A stretch of 64,000 nt of DNA from assembly GCA_016197405.1 (NCBI GenBank), contig JACPVR010000022.1:217455-281454 (forward strand). The letters run 5' to 3'. The DNA is from Mycobacterium sp. Lineage in GTDB: Bacteria > Actinomycetota > Actinomycetes > Mycobacteriales > Mycobacteriaceae. The stretch's first letter is position 1; each line of letters opens with the position of its first letter. The position numbers were made by a program, and so were the translations under genes. Below, one piece after another: positions 18,025 to 26,436 of the stretch. Under the pieces are notes generated by a model. That model was not told the DNA's origin. It made no database searches and worked only from the letters and a program-made list of their open reading frames with translations.

Positions 18025-18624
18025 TCAGTTCACCAGGTAGAAGAGCGGAAAGAGGACCAGCCACAGCAGGTCCACCAGATGCCAGTAACAGGCGGCCGAG
18101 AGGAACAGGTCGCGGTCACGCGACCCGGGCAGGCCTCTCGCCACGGACCTACGAGCAAGTCCCAGCACGGTCACCCCGACCAGCACGTGCAGTAGGTGGG
18201 CACCCGTGACGGCGAAGAACAACAGCCAGAAGACGTTGGTGTGGATCCACATTCCATGGTGCAGCACCGATGCATATTCGATCCCTTTGATCACCGCGAA
18301 TAACGCACCGCACGCCATCGCCGCGGTCAGAATGCGGGCCGCCGTGGAATACCGTCCCTGCTGCACATCGCCGATCGCCCGCATCACCAGCACCGATCCT
18401 CCGATCAACACGCAGGTGTTGATCAGCCCCAAGGGCGCGCTCAGCACCTGCTGGGCGTCGGCGAAAATCATCCGATTCGCATGTCCGTTGAAGGCGATAA
18501 CCCCGAACAGCGCTGTGAACACTGCCATTTCGCAGATGAGGAAAACCCATACTCCAGGCTCCCCGGGGATCCGGACGGTCCGCGACATCGCGGACCGATC
18601 GGACACGGAAGCGGTCATCGGCAT
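18025..18624 (-). CDS. Cytochrome c oxidase subunit III-like protein (NorE type)
   Basis: This 199-residue protein with five or so membrane segments matches the short subunit III family. Its N-terminal PGEPGVWVFLICEMAVFTALF carries the conserved Glu, and HLLHVLVGVTVLG and CYWHLVDLLWLVLFPLFYL near the end are characteristic. The ATG at 18624 precedes MPMTASVSD. It is the first of the electron-transport-like genes after the DapB-fold dehydrogenase (19-bp gap). Since no catalytic subunit is nearby, it may serve a different membrane complex or an oxidase encoded elsewhere. Confidence 0.85.
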   Translation of the reverse strand: MPMTASVSDRSAMSRTVRIPGEPGVWVFLICEMAVFTALFGVIAFNGHANRMIFADAQQVLSAPLGLINTCVLIGGSVLVMRAIGDVQQGRYSTAARILTAAMACGALFAVIKGIEYASVLHHGMWIHTNVFWLLFFAVTGAHLLHVLVGVTVLGLARRSVARGLPGSRDRDLFLSAACYWHLVDLLWLVLFPLFYLVN

Positions 18625-18643
18625 GGCGCCTCGCCGGATCTTC

Positions 18644-19738
18644 TCATCGCTGCGTGACCGCCGGACGAAAAGCCAGGTCAGCCATCGACCGCGCGGCGTA
18701 GGACGGTGTATCGAGGTACACCACGCCCGGCGGCGCCGCACATACCGGAACGATCGCGGTCACCAGCGGAGCGGCGGTCAGATAGGTGGTGGCCGCGATG
18801 TGGTCCTCGGGATCAACTGTCGCATCGAAGTTCATCGCGATATCGGTACCCGCGGCTTTGATGGCGACCTCGTAGTGGGAGCCGCCGGCGGCTCCACTGT
18901 CAAGCGGGTAGTTCTGCTCGCCGAGGTACCAGTACCAGTCACCGCGGAAGAACTCGCGGTCCCCCACCAGACCGCGATACGTATTGTGCAACAACAGAGT
19001 TTGGCCCGGTTCGATAATGAGTTCCGGACTCGCCTCGAACCTTTCGGTGGCTGGAATACCGCGGAAGGTGGTCTCGATCTGATAGTCGCCGGCGTTCAGG
19101 CCGAACAGCCGTCGCGCGATGTAGGCGACGCTTTGGCAGTAGTACCGCTTCTGCACCTCCGTCACCGGGTTACCGGCCGCCACCACCTCGGGATCCTGTC
19201 CCCAGCCGGCGAACTGCAGCACCATGGGGCTCAGGGCGCGCATCCCGTCGGCGGCTTCGACGATCCTCACGTGGTCGACCTCGGTGACACAGCCGGTCAA
19301 ACCGACCGCGAGCCGTTCCACGAAGCCCGGGTAGATACCGCTGCCGTGGAACGACACCCCACCGCGCTGACAGGCCGCCTCGAATTTCTCGCTGTAGTCC
19401 TCGCCGAAGAACTCCGGTGCGGTGTAGGACACGGCAGAGACCACATTCTTACCGGACTCCAAGAGCCGGATGATCTCGTCGTCGGTGTCGGAGATGTCGA
19501 ACGGCAGCATCGGTGTGTGCACGACGCAGTCGGCCTCGAGCGCGATCAACTGCTCGGTATCGGTGGTCGCGAGCACCCCGATGGGATCGCCACCTGCGAG
19601 CACGCCGACGTCGACACCGTTCTTGGCCTCGCTGTAGACCTTGCAACCGACGACCTCGAACTCCGGGCGCTTCAGTATCGCGCGCAGCGCGGTGCCGCCG
19701 ACTTCCCCGGGACCCCAGGTGATGACTTTGTAGGTCAT
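18644..19738 (-). CDS. DapB-fold NAD(P)-dependent dehydrogenase
   Basis: This 364-residue protein has an N-terminal Rossmann domain of the dihydrodipicolinate reductase type (VITWGPGEVGGTALRAIL). It belongs to the mycobacterial family named after DapB but not involved in lysine synthesis. The GxGxxG-like loop is replaced by GPGEVG at residues 9-14. The motif HGSGIYPGFVERL is characteristic of the family. GGAG precedes the ATG at 19738. It follows the AveC-like copy 4 by 33 bp. Its substrate is unknown; a carbonyl or amine derived from the pathway lipid would be a guess. Confidence 0.78.
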   Translation of the reverse strand: MTYKVITWGPGEVGGTALRAILKRPEFEVVGCKVYSEAKNGVDVGVLAGGDPIGVLATTDTEQLIALEADCVVHTPMLPFDISDTDDEIIRLLESGKNVVSAVSYTAPEFFGEDYSEKFEAACQRGGVSFHGSGIYPGFVERLAVGLTGCVTEVDHVRIVEAADGMRALSPMVLQFAGWGQDPEVVAAGNPVTEVQKRYYCQSVAYIARRLFGLNAGDYQIETTFRGIPATERFEASPELIIEPGQTLLLHNTYRGLVGDREFFRGDWYWYLGEQNYPLDSGAAGGSHYEVAIKAAGTDIAMNFDATVDPEDHIAATTYLTAAPLVTAIVPVCAAPPGVVYLDTPSYAARSMADLAFRPAVTQR

Positions 19739-19771
19739 GGCTCACTCCTTACTCAGATGTGTGTGGGCTTG

Positions 19772-20704
19772 TCAGCGGCGAATCGGTTGGACGGCAGGAC
19801 TTGTGGACCTGTTGCCCGCCGGATCGCCGGTGCCGATCCCCACCCCGATCTTGGCCAGCAGGACTTCGCGCAAGGTCACGTCGGCGTTCACGTCGATACC
19901 CGCTCGCCGCTGAGCGCGTCCGATCTCGCTGATCAGCAGCCAGACCAGTCCGAGACTCAACACGACAGTCGCGGTACCGCCGAGGTACACCAGTGCCATC
20001 GAGCCGTTCCCGTTGACATCGGCATTGAAGTTGCTGTTGAGCGCGGTGAACGTGGGCCACCCGAGGGCGCCGTTGAGGCCCGCGTACAGGCCGGGCAGGA
20101 TCGGGATGACGAGGAGCTGCCCCCAGCCGACGAGGCGGTGACGCAGCAGGAAGAAGACGAATCCCGCGGTCAGTTGCAGTGTGGCATCGATGGTGTACCA
20201 CCAGGCCGGCGCACCGAAGAACAAGAACGGCTGTTGACCGTAGTACTTGTAGAGCCCGAACTGAGCGCCCGTGATCTGCAGCGCCGCATCGAAGGTCCAT
20301 GACAACGCGTACGCGTAGACGAAGAACTTCGCGCCCTTGCCCAGCAGGATGGCGCGATAGATGACGTAGGCCTGCAGACCGAAGAAGAACGAATAGCCCA
20401 AAACCACGTACAGCGGGATGTGGCGGGCGAAGAGGTTGACGGTGACCGCGACGTTGTCGGTGGCAAACCACAGCAGCCCGAGATAGTCGAGGTAGGGCTC
20501 CAAAAGTCCCATGCACAAACCACCGATGAGGAACACCAGTCCCAACTTGTCCCCGCGGATGGCCAGGCGCACCACCCAGATCAGCGCGAGCGCCCAGAAG
20601 GTCAGGCAGATGACGGTGAAGGCCATGCTCCACACGTGGGGGGCGGAGAGATCAGCGGGCGGCACCGGATACATCGGTGGCGCCTGACTGAGCAGGTGGG
20701 TCAT
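19772..20704 (-). CDS. AveC-like multi-spanning membrane protein (short form, copy 4)
   Basis: This 310-residue membrane protein has about seven hydrophobic segments and a hydrophilic C-terminal tail of about 50 residues, the longest tail of the short class. Motifs are EPYLDYLGLLWF and YYGQQPFLFFGAPAWW. The ATG at 20704 (MTHLLSQAP) has a purine-rich site before it; the longer open frame upstream is not protein-like. It heads the minus-strand series of dehydrogenase, oxidase-like subunits, molybdenum enzyme and carotenoid oxygenase. TATGCGTA lies 142 bp upstream. Confidence 0.75.
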   Translation of the reverse strand: MTHLLSQAPPMYPVPPADLSAPHVWSMAFTVICLTFWALALIWVVRLAIRGDKLGLVFLIGGLCMGLLEPYLDYLGLLWFATDNVAVTVNLFARHIPLYVVLGYSFFFGLQAYVIYRAILLGKGAKFFVYAYALSWTFDAALQITGAQFGLYKYYGQQPFLFFGAPAWWYTIDATLQLTAGFVFFLLRHRLVGWGQLLVIPILPGLYAGLNGALGWPTFTALNSNFNADVNGNGSMALVYLGGTATVVLSLGLVWLLISEIGRAQRRAGIDVNADVTLREVLLAKIGVGIGTGDPAGNRSTSPAVQPIRR

Positions 20705-21077
20705 TCGGATGGTGTCCTCTCGTAGTTCTGTTGTCGGCCTCTTGTCGCAACGGTGATCGAGTACTGCCTTGGCGAACCGTGCATCGACAGCTCGTGCACA
20801 CCGACTCCGTAGATGTGCGCTGGGCCACATCTGATGTATCTCACATATGCGTATCAAAACGCAATAGATGATCTGCATTCTGTATTCACACAGGGGCGTT
20901 GATCCCGAAACGCAAGCGCATTCCCGCGAGGCGCATCGAATCACCCGCGCGATCGCCCGGCATCGTCGAATTCCCTGCCAGAACCACACATCCGATGGCA
21001 TCACCACCCTCAGGAAACGCAAAATGTATATGCTCCGGGGATGACGAGCCGCTTTTGCGTACGCCGATGGGGCCGCC
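20705..21077. other. Intergenic region between AveC-like copy 4 and the first Lrp gene
   Basis: This 373-bp divergent promoter region is AT-richer than its surroundings. It holds ATATGCGTAT at 20845-20854; I see no open frame with coding character. Confidence 0.6.
20846..20853. promoter_or_regulatory. TATGCGTA motif (copy 1)
   Basis: This octamer is embedded in an AT-rich divergent promoter region. It recurs in four other places, all intergenic within the accessory island. Confidence 0.4.
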
Positions 21078-22085
21078 GTGCGGCCGACTGAACCGGCAGA
21101 CGCAATATGCGAAACGGCCCCGCGGACACAGCGGAATCTGGATCCCGAGGCTCTCGACGCGCTCGACAGCATGCTCATCGACTGCCTGCGTCGCAACGGC
21201 CGAGAGACCAACCGTTTCCTGGCACTGCAGCTGGGAGTCAGCGAGGTGACCGTCGCCGCGCGACTGCGCCGGTTGGAGGAGTCGGGCCGCCTACGAGTCA
21301 CCGCCGTCACCGACATCGGCCTGCTCGAGCACAGCCATCTTGCGTTCGCGATGATCGACGTTTCGGGCAGATCCGCATACGACGTCGCCGACGATCTGGC
21401 TCAGATACCCGAGGCGATGTCAGTCACAGTCTGCACCGGACGCTTCGACGTCGTGGCGACACTGCTGGGCCGCGATCACCGCCACATCAGCGAATTGTTC
21501 GGGACGACCCTGCCTTCGATCCCGGGAGTGGCCAACATTCATGGCTGTATGGGACTGGAAGTGCTTAAGTTCGAGTCGAATTGGGCAGTTTTCGCAGAAA
21601 CCGTTGCCACTACGCCTCCGCCGCGGCCCGGCGAGCAGGTTGACGACATGGATCTGGCGATCATCGCCCTACTCCAAGTCGACGGGCGCCGAAGCAATCG
21701 CGAGCTGGCCGCCGAGCTCGGCGTCTCGGAGGCCACCGTTCGGGGGCGCATCAAGCACATGCTTGCGCGACGGGTCTTTCGCATCCAGGCGGTGTGCGAT
21801 CTGGATACCGCCGGTATGGGAGCGCACGCCGTCCTCGGAATCAAGGCGGCTCCCGGGAGTGTCGATGCACTCGTCGAGGCCCTGGCGCCACGTGACGACA
21901 TCACCCAGATCGATCGCGTACTCCACGGTTTCGACCTCATTGCCGTGTTGGTCGCCCCCGACCGGACCTCGCTGTTGGCCACGGTTGTCGACCAGATCTC
22001 GGTTCTTCCAGGAATGCTCGGGGTGCAAACCCTTTGCAGCTCAAAAACAGTCAAGCATGCCTACGCATGGACATGGATGGTGTAG
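21078..22085 (+). CDS. Double-length Lrp/AsnC family regulator 1
   Basis: This 335-residue protein consists of two complete Lrp units in tandem. Helix-turn-helix 1 is near residues 30-75 (RETNRFLALQLGVSEVTVAARL) with an effector-type domain to about 170. Helix-turn-helix 2 is near 190-235 (RRSNRELAAELGVSEATVRGRI) with a second effector domain. Ordinary Lrp proteins have one such unit of about 150 residues. The GTG at 21078 is the likely start. It is paralogous along its whole length to the gene at 22397. It is divergent from the AveC-like/oxidoreductase series and may regulate it. Confidence 0.88.
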   Translation: MRPTEPADAICETAPRTQRNLDPEALDALDSMLIDCLRRNGRETNRFLALQLGVSEVTVAARLRRLEESGRLRVTAVTDIGLLEHSHLAFAMIDVSGRSAYDVADDLAQIPEAMSVTVCTGRFDVVATLLGRDHRHISELFGTTLPSIPGVANIHGCMGLEVLKFESNWAVFAETVATTPPPRPGEQVDDMDLAIIALLQVDGRRSNRELAAELGVSEATVRGRIKHMLARRVFRIQAVCDLDTAGMGAHAVLGIKAAPGSVDALVEALAPRDDITQIDRVLHGFDLIAVLVAPDRTSLLATVVDQISVLPGMLGVQTLCSSKTVKHAYAWTWMV

Positions 22086-22396
22086 CCGTGCGGAGCACCC
22101 TGTGCAGCTGCGGACCCCCTCGCCGTCAGGGCAGAGCGCGCGCACCGAGATTTTGCGTTCAGAAATATTGGAATTCCTATGCAAAGTGCAAGGTGCTCGT
22201 CGAACATGTGTACGTGGGACACCAGACGGTCAAACCACCTCAGGTGACACCCGCAGTTGAGGCCAGCTGATACGGTATGCCCTGCACAAGGCTGTCCAGC
22301 TGCACCGTTTGGACCTACGGACCAATACCGGGTGCGCCGCCGGACGGGCGGATCACCGCCGCGCGAGACCTTTGGCGAACGGATTGAGGACGGGCA
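22086..22396. other. Intergenic region between the two Lrp genes
   Basis: This 311-bp stretch has an AT-rich patch near 22153-22180 that could hold a promoter. I see no gene, repeat or clear operator. Confidence 0.5.
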
Positions 22397-23404
22397 GTGG
22401 CGAAGTCGACTGGCAGGGCGGATGAAAAGCGCACCCCGAGCATTCCCGCCGTAGTACAGACGGTGATCGAGCTGGACGACTTGGACAGGGCTTTGCTCGA
22501 GCTTCTCCGCATCGACGGACGTGAGAGCAATCGCTCGCTGGGATCGAAGCTCGACGTCAACGAGGTCACGGTCGCCGCCCGGTTGCGTCGCCTCGAGGAA
22601 TCGGGCGTCATGCGCGTGGTCGCCATCACCGATATCCGGTTGTTCGGTCATCGTGAATTCGCTTTCGCGATGATCAACGTCGGCGGCAGATCCGTCTACG
22701 ACGTAGCCGCGGACTTGGCCAAACTCCCAGAATCCATCGCGGTGACGGTGTCCACCGGCCGCTTCGACATCATCGTCCCGGTCCTGGGACGGGACCGACT
22801 GCACATCGCGGAACTGTTCGGAACGGTATTACCCAAGATCAAGGGTGTCCGTTCGATACATGCGAGCATGGCGTTGGACGTCGTCAAGTACGAATCCAAG
22901 TGGTCGCTGTTCGGCGTTGATTCCGGCTCCACCCCCAAGGCTCAACCCAGCGATACCGTCGATGAGATGGACCTGGCGATCATCGCTCTGCTGCAGGTCA
23001 ATGCCCGCCGCAGCAACCGGCAGATCGCGACGGACCTCGGCGTCTCCGAAGGCACGGTACGCGGCCGCATCAAACGTATGCAGGCCGACCGCGTATTCCG
23101 CATTCAAGCGGTGTCCGACATTGTCGTGTCCGGTTTGGGCGCCCACGCATTTGTCGGCATCAAAACCGCGCCCGCGAAGGTCAATTCCGTCGCAAAGCTG
23201 CTGGCCGAGCGCGAGGACGTCGCCCAGATCACCCGTGTCCTGGATCGCCTCGACCTGATGGCTGTCATGATCGCCCCTGATCGTGCGTCGCTGATCGCGG
23301 CCATTCACAACGAGATCGCGCTGCTGCCGGGTGTGCAGAGCGTCGAAACATTCGACACCGTGGGCACACTCAAACACACCTACCTGTGGACCTGGATCGT
23401 CTAG
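22397..23404 (+). CDS. Double-length Lrp/AsnC family regulator 2
   Basis: This 335-residue paralogue of the preceding regulator has the same two-unit design: HTH 1 (RESNRSLGSKLDVNEVTVAARL) and HTH 2 (RRSNRQIATDLGVSEGTVRGRI), each followed by a RAM-type effector domain. Both paralogues end in a similar aromatic tail (YAWTWMV and YLWTWIV). The GTG at 22397 begins VAKSTGRADEK. It converges with the mce operon end, 12 bp away. The pair probably arose by duplication, and two ligand-responsive regulators in one locus hints at sensing of two related molecules. Confidence 0.88.
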   Translation: MAKSTGRADEKRTPSIPAVVQTVIELDDLDRALLELLRIDGRESNRSLGSKLDVNEVTVAARLRRLEESGVMRVVAITDIRLFGHREFAFAMINVGGRSVYDVAADLAKLPESIAVTVSTGRFDIIVPVLGRDRLHIAELFGTVLPKIKGVRSIHASMALDVVKYESKWSLFGVDSGSTPKAQPSDTVDEMDLAIIALLQVNARRSNRQIATDLGVSEGTVRGRIKRMQADRVFRIQAVSDIVVSGLGAHAFVGIKTAPAKVNSVAKLLAEREDVAQITRVLDRLDLMAVMIAPDRASLIAAIHNEIALLPGVQSVETFDTVGTLKHTYLWTWIV

Positions 23405-23416
23405 CGTCCGTCTTCG

Positions 23417-23821
23417 TCAGGAGAAGTGGGGCGTGTTGCCGTAGCAGGTGACGTTACCGACGTCGAGGGTGCTCTCGCACAGTGCGCGGCCACCTTGAGA
23501 GATCCGGACGGTGACCCACTTGTAGGGCCCACGTATCCGCCGCCAGTCCGCCCGCACCTGCGCGCCCTGACCAGTGGGTCCTTCAGCGTCTGCGATAGGC
23601 ACATCGATGCGCCACGGCAACGGTATGGACGTGATCAACCTGCGCCCGCCCTGGTCGACGTATTCGATATCGGCCATCGGAATACTGTCCGAAATAACCT
23701 CGTATGTCACGGTTTCGGCGGCTTGCGCCGAGGGCATCCCGCAGTCCGCCGATCCGAGTGCGAGGATCAGGAGCACGCCGCCCGCCCCGGCGCGCTGCAG
23801 CCGGCAGGGGCTGGTCGTCAT
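23417..23821 (-). CDS. MmpS-like exported protein closing the mce operon
   Basis: This 134-residue protein has an N-terminal hydrophobic leader (GVLLILALG) and a Cys near residue 27 that could be a weak lipobox. It is followed by a domain resembling MmpS: VTYEVISDSIPMADIEYVD, SIPLPWRIDV, a Cys pair around LCESTLDVGNVTC. MmpS proteins partner MmpL lipid transporters at the cell envelope. Its ATG overlaps the stop of the Mce-associated gene (ATGA), so it is part of the mce operon. No mmpL is present nearby. The MmpS assignment is by pattern and not certain. Confidence 0.65.
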   Translation of the reverse strand: MTTSPCRLQRAGAGGVLLILALGSADCGMPSAQAAETVTYEVISDSIPMADIEYVDQGGRRLITSIPLPWRIDVPIADAEGPTGQGAQVRADWRRIRGPYKWVTVRISQGGRALCESTLDVGNVTCYGNTPHFS

Positions 23822-24444
23822 TTTCCGCCCACGACGGCGCCGATTCCGCCGACGTCGGTGATCAGCCAGTTGTTGTTGCTGTCGATGGTGATGCTGTAGG
23901 TAGCCGTGGACTGGAGGTTGTCCGGCGCCTGGGTGGTCTTGGTCAGCACGCTGACGAAGGTGTCCACTACGTACACACCGTTGGTGTCGGTACGGACCTT
24001 TGCGGTCAGCGGCTCGGCAGTCGATGTCCACTGCAGCGGAATCAGGAGCTGTTCCATCGACTTGGCTGCCTTGGTCAGCTTGTCGGTGAGCTCAGGCGAT
24101 GTGCCACTGACCAGATGGTTCTTCCAGGTGTTGATGTCCTGGAAGTTCATCGCCGCGGCTTGTACCGCATAGTCCAAGGCTATTTGCTCAGCGTGTTTAC
24201 GCCCGTCAGCGGCATTCAGTTGCGCCTGGACGGTGGATCGCTCACCCATGTACAGCCAGGTCATGACCCCGAGCGCCAAAGCCATCAGCACGAAGGCGAG
24301 GCCTGTCAGCAGTGTCCGAACGCTCAGTGACACCCGGCGACCCACCCGCTGGGTATCCGTACCGCCGTCGCGCGAACTGGTCACGGCTTCGGAAACCTCA
24401 GTGCCGTCGGCACCTTCGGCCGTGTCGGCGTGTTCTTCGGTCAT
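23818..24444 (-). CDS. Mce-associated membrane protein (Mas)
   Basis: This 208-residue protein has an acidic cytoplasmic N-terminus, one membrane segment (LLTGLAFVLMALALGVMTWLY split near residues 45-65) and an extracytoplasmic domain with the pattern ALDYAVQAAAMNFQD and a C-terminal YSITIDSNNNWLITDVGG. This is the usual layout of Mce-associated proteins, which stabilise Mce complexes. An ATG eight codons upstream (24468) is possible. It follows mceF by about 40 bp. Confidence 0.85.
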   Translation of the reverse strand: MTEEHADTAEGADGTEVSEAVTSSRDGGTDTQRVGRRVSLSVRTLLTGLAFVLMALALGVMTWLYMGERSTVQAQLNAADGRKHAEQIALDYAVQAAAMNFQDINTWKNHLVSGTSPELTDKLTKAAKSMEQLLIPLQWTSTAEPLTAKVRTDTNGVYVVDTFVSVLTKTTQAPDNLQSTATYSITIDSNNNWLITDVGGIGAVVGGK

Positions 24445-24484
24445 GGCGACATTGTTCACCCGGACCACTTCCTTTCATCGGAGA

Positions 24485-25441
24485 TTACGGTGGCGGAGTC
24501 TTCACCCGAAGCGTGATGGTCCCGTCCTCGGGAATCGCGTTGAGCATGTTGGACAGGATCTGGCCGGTGTCGAAGTTCATCGCCGCCGCCGCCACCGCCT
24601 TGATGTTCGGCGTGAAGGCTTCGGCGAAGACCTTGAGATCAGGGGCTCGATCGTCGAGGAAGCCCTGAACCCGGTTCATCAACCGGCCGACATTGCGAAT
24701 GCCCTCCGGGGAACCGGTCTCGGTGACCAAGTCCTGGGCGTATCGGTGTAGCCAGTGGATGGGCGGACCGAGCGCATAGAGAGAAGGGGCGATCTCCGCC
24801 AGTCGAGGACCTACGAACCCGGCGTTCTCCAACAAGGTCTGCATGTTCTCCAGCACATGCCCGCCTGCGCCATTCATGCCCATGACGGCGTTTCGCAGGA
24901 GCATGCTGGCGCGTTCCAAATTGGGCAGCACCGCTTTGTCGCTGGGCAGTGCACCGTCGAGCTCGCCGACCAGTCGGCTCAAGGCAGCGGGATCCATCTG
25001 GTTGAGCACTCGCGTCACGCTGGTCGCCAGTTCGGATATGGAGGCCGGTTGGCGCACGTTCTCCGTGGCCACCTGCTGACCGTCATAGAACATCGGGCCC
25101 GACGAGGTACGCGGGAGCAGTCCGATATAGGACTCGCCCAGCGCCGACAGGTTCTCCAGCCGCACTTCGCTATCGACGGGAATCGGATAATTCTTGTCGA
25201 CGTAGAAACTGACGGTGGCCTCGTCCAGTGTCGTGCGGATAGCGGTGACCTTGCCCACCGGCACGCCACGCAACAGCACGTTGGAGTCGACCACCAAGCC
25301 GTTGATATCGGGCACCTGCATCGTGATGTTGATCCGCTCCTGCGGGGGCCCGATTCGGACACCGAGTGCGGCAATGTAATACACGCATGACACGACGATC
25401 ACCGCGAAGGCGGTGAATGACAGGACGTAACGGAACTTCAC
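24485..25441 (-). CDS. mceF: Mce family protein MceF
   Basis: This 318-residue protein has an N-terminal membrane anchor (YVLSFTAFAVIVVSCVYYI), an MlaD/Mce domain from about 40 to 120 (VDSNVLLRGVPVGKVTAI) and a long helical C-terminal part. It is one of the six subunits that form the periplasmic lipid-conducting assembly. Its start overlaps the mceE stop by four bases. Confidence 0.92.
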   Translation of the reverse strand: MKFRYVLSFTAFAVIVVSCVYYIAALGVRIGPPQERINITMQVPDINGLVVDSNVLLRGVPVGKVTAIRTTLDEATVSFYVDKNYPIPVDSEVRLENLSALGESYIGLLPRTSSGPMFYDGQQVATENVRQPASISELATSVTRVLNQMDPAALSRLVGELDGALPSDKAVLPNLERASMLLRNAVMGMNGAGGHVLENMQTLLENAGFVGPRLAEIAPSLYALGPPIHWLHRYAQDLVTETGSPEGIRNVGRLMNRVQGFLDDRAPDLKVFAEAFTPNIKAVAAAAMNFDTGQILSNMLNAIPEDGTITLRVKTPPP

Positions 25442-26436
25442 GGCATTGCCCCCAACATGCGCAGCACATCTTCGACATTGCCCGAGATCTCTCGCCCGTC
25501 CGAAGTCTGGACCGACGTGATGTTCATGGCCGGATACCGGTCCTGCGGCAGGAACACATCGGTGAAAAGTTGGCGCCAGGGCCGGTACTCACCTTCGACC
25601 GCCCACTTCGACTTCTGCACCTTGTCCAAGGCTATTCCCAACGAATTCAGGAATGGCACAAGCCAATAGCCACCGGTATAGATGCTGCCGACGGACGGAA
25701 CCAGCGTGCCGATCGCGATGCCGGTCTCCGCCATCCGGTCCCATTGCGTCATACCCGCCGGGGAGAACCAGTAGTTCAGCTTCGGCGTGTTCGCACTGAT
25801 GACGCCGGCGGTGTCCGCGACACCGTTGAGCCACAGATCGACGGTATCGACATTGCGCGAGAGATCCTGCAAGTTCATCGATACCCGGGACGAGATTGCC
25901 CGCACCTCGTCGAGCTGCTGCGGCGTCACGTTGTTGACCCTGATGATGCTGTCCTGGATCCGCTGAATGGACCCACTGGTGACAAATGCCGCCATATTGG
26001 CAATGGTGTCCTCCAACTGCGGCGGCGATGTGGTCTGCGCCAACGGAATACGACCGTCGGGGGCCAACATCTGCGCACCTGCCGTCGGCTCGGGCGCGCG
26101 CTCGAGGGCGACGTAGATATCGCCCAGCACGGTGGCTTGCTGCAACATCGCCCGCGACCCGGCGGGAATCGTGATCCCGTGCTCGATTCGCGCGGTGACA
26201 TCGACCGCCGACGGTGTCACCGCCATGCTCTCGACCACGCCGACCGTCGTGCCGTCCATCACCACCTTGGCGCGTTCGGGCAGGTTCAGCACATTCGCGA
26301 ACTCCAGTACGACGTCATAGCCGTCGCCGTAAGTCTTGCCAGGCTGCGGCATGTCGTCGACGTTGATCGAAGCGCACGACGACAACGCCAACGAAGCGAT
26401 GGCGGCTGCGGTCAGGGCACGGAGTTTGCGTGTCAT
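25438..26436 (-). CDS. mceE: Mce family lipoprotein MceE
   Basis: This 332-residue protein has a lipoprotein signal peptide with lipobox LSSC, the acylated Cys at residue 21. The Mce domain follows (VLEFANVLNLPERAKVVMDG region), then a helical C-terminal region. It corresponds to the LprK-type lipoprotein found fifth in mce operons. It overlaps mceD by one base and mceF by four. Confidence 0.92.
   Translation of the reverse strand: MTRKLRALTAAAIASLALSSCASINVDDMPQPGKTYGDGYDVVLEFANVLNLPERAKVVMDGTTVGVVESMAVTPSAVDVTARIEHGITIPAGSRAMLQQATVLGDIYVALERAPEPTAGAQMLAPDGRIPLAQTTSPPQLEDTIANMAAFVTSGSIQRIQDSIIRVNNVTPQQLDEVRAISSRVSMNLQDLSRNVDTVDLWLNGVADTAGVISANTPKLNYWFSPAGMTQWDRMAETGIAIGTLVPSVGSIYTGGYWLVPFLNSLGIALDKVQKSKWAVEGEYRPWRQLFTDVFLPQDRYPAMNITSVQTSDGREISGNVEDVLRMLGAMP

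Noticed and set aside
18206..20302. 698-codon plus-strand frame opposite subunit III, the DapB-fold gene and AveC-like copy 4
   Set aside because: Composition is shadow-like and it spans three well supported genes.
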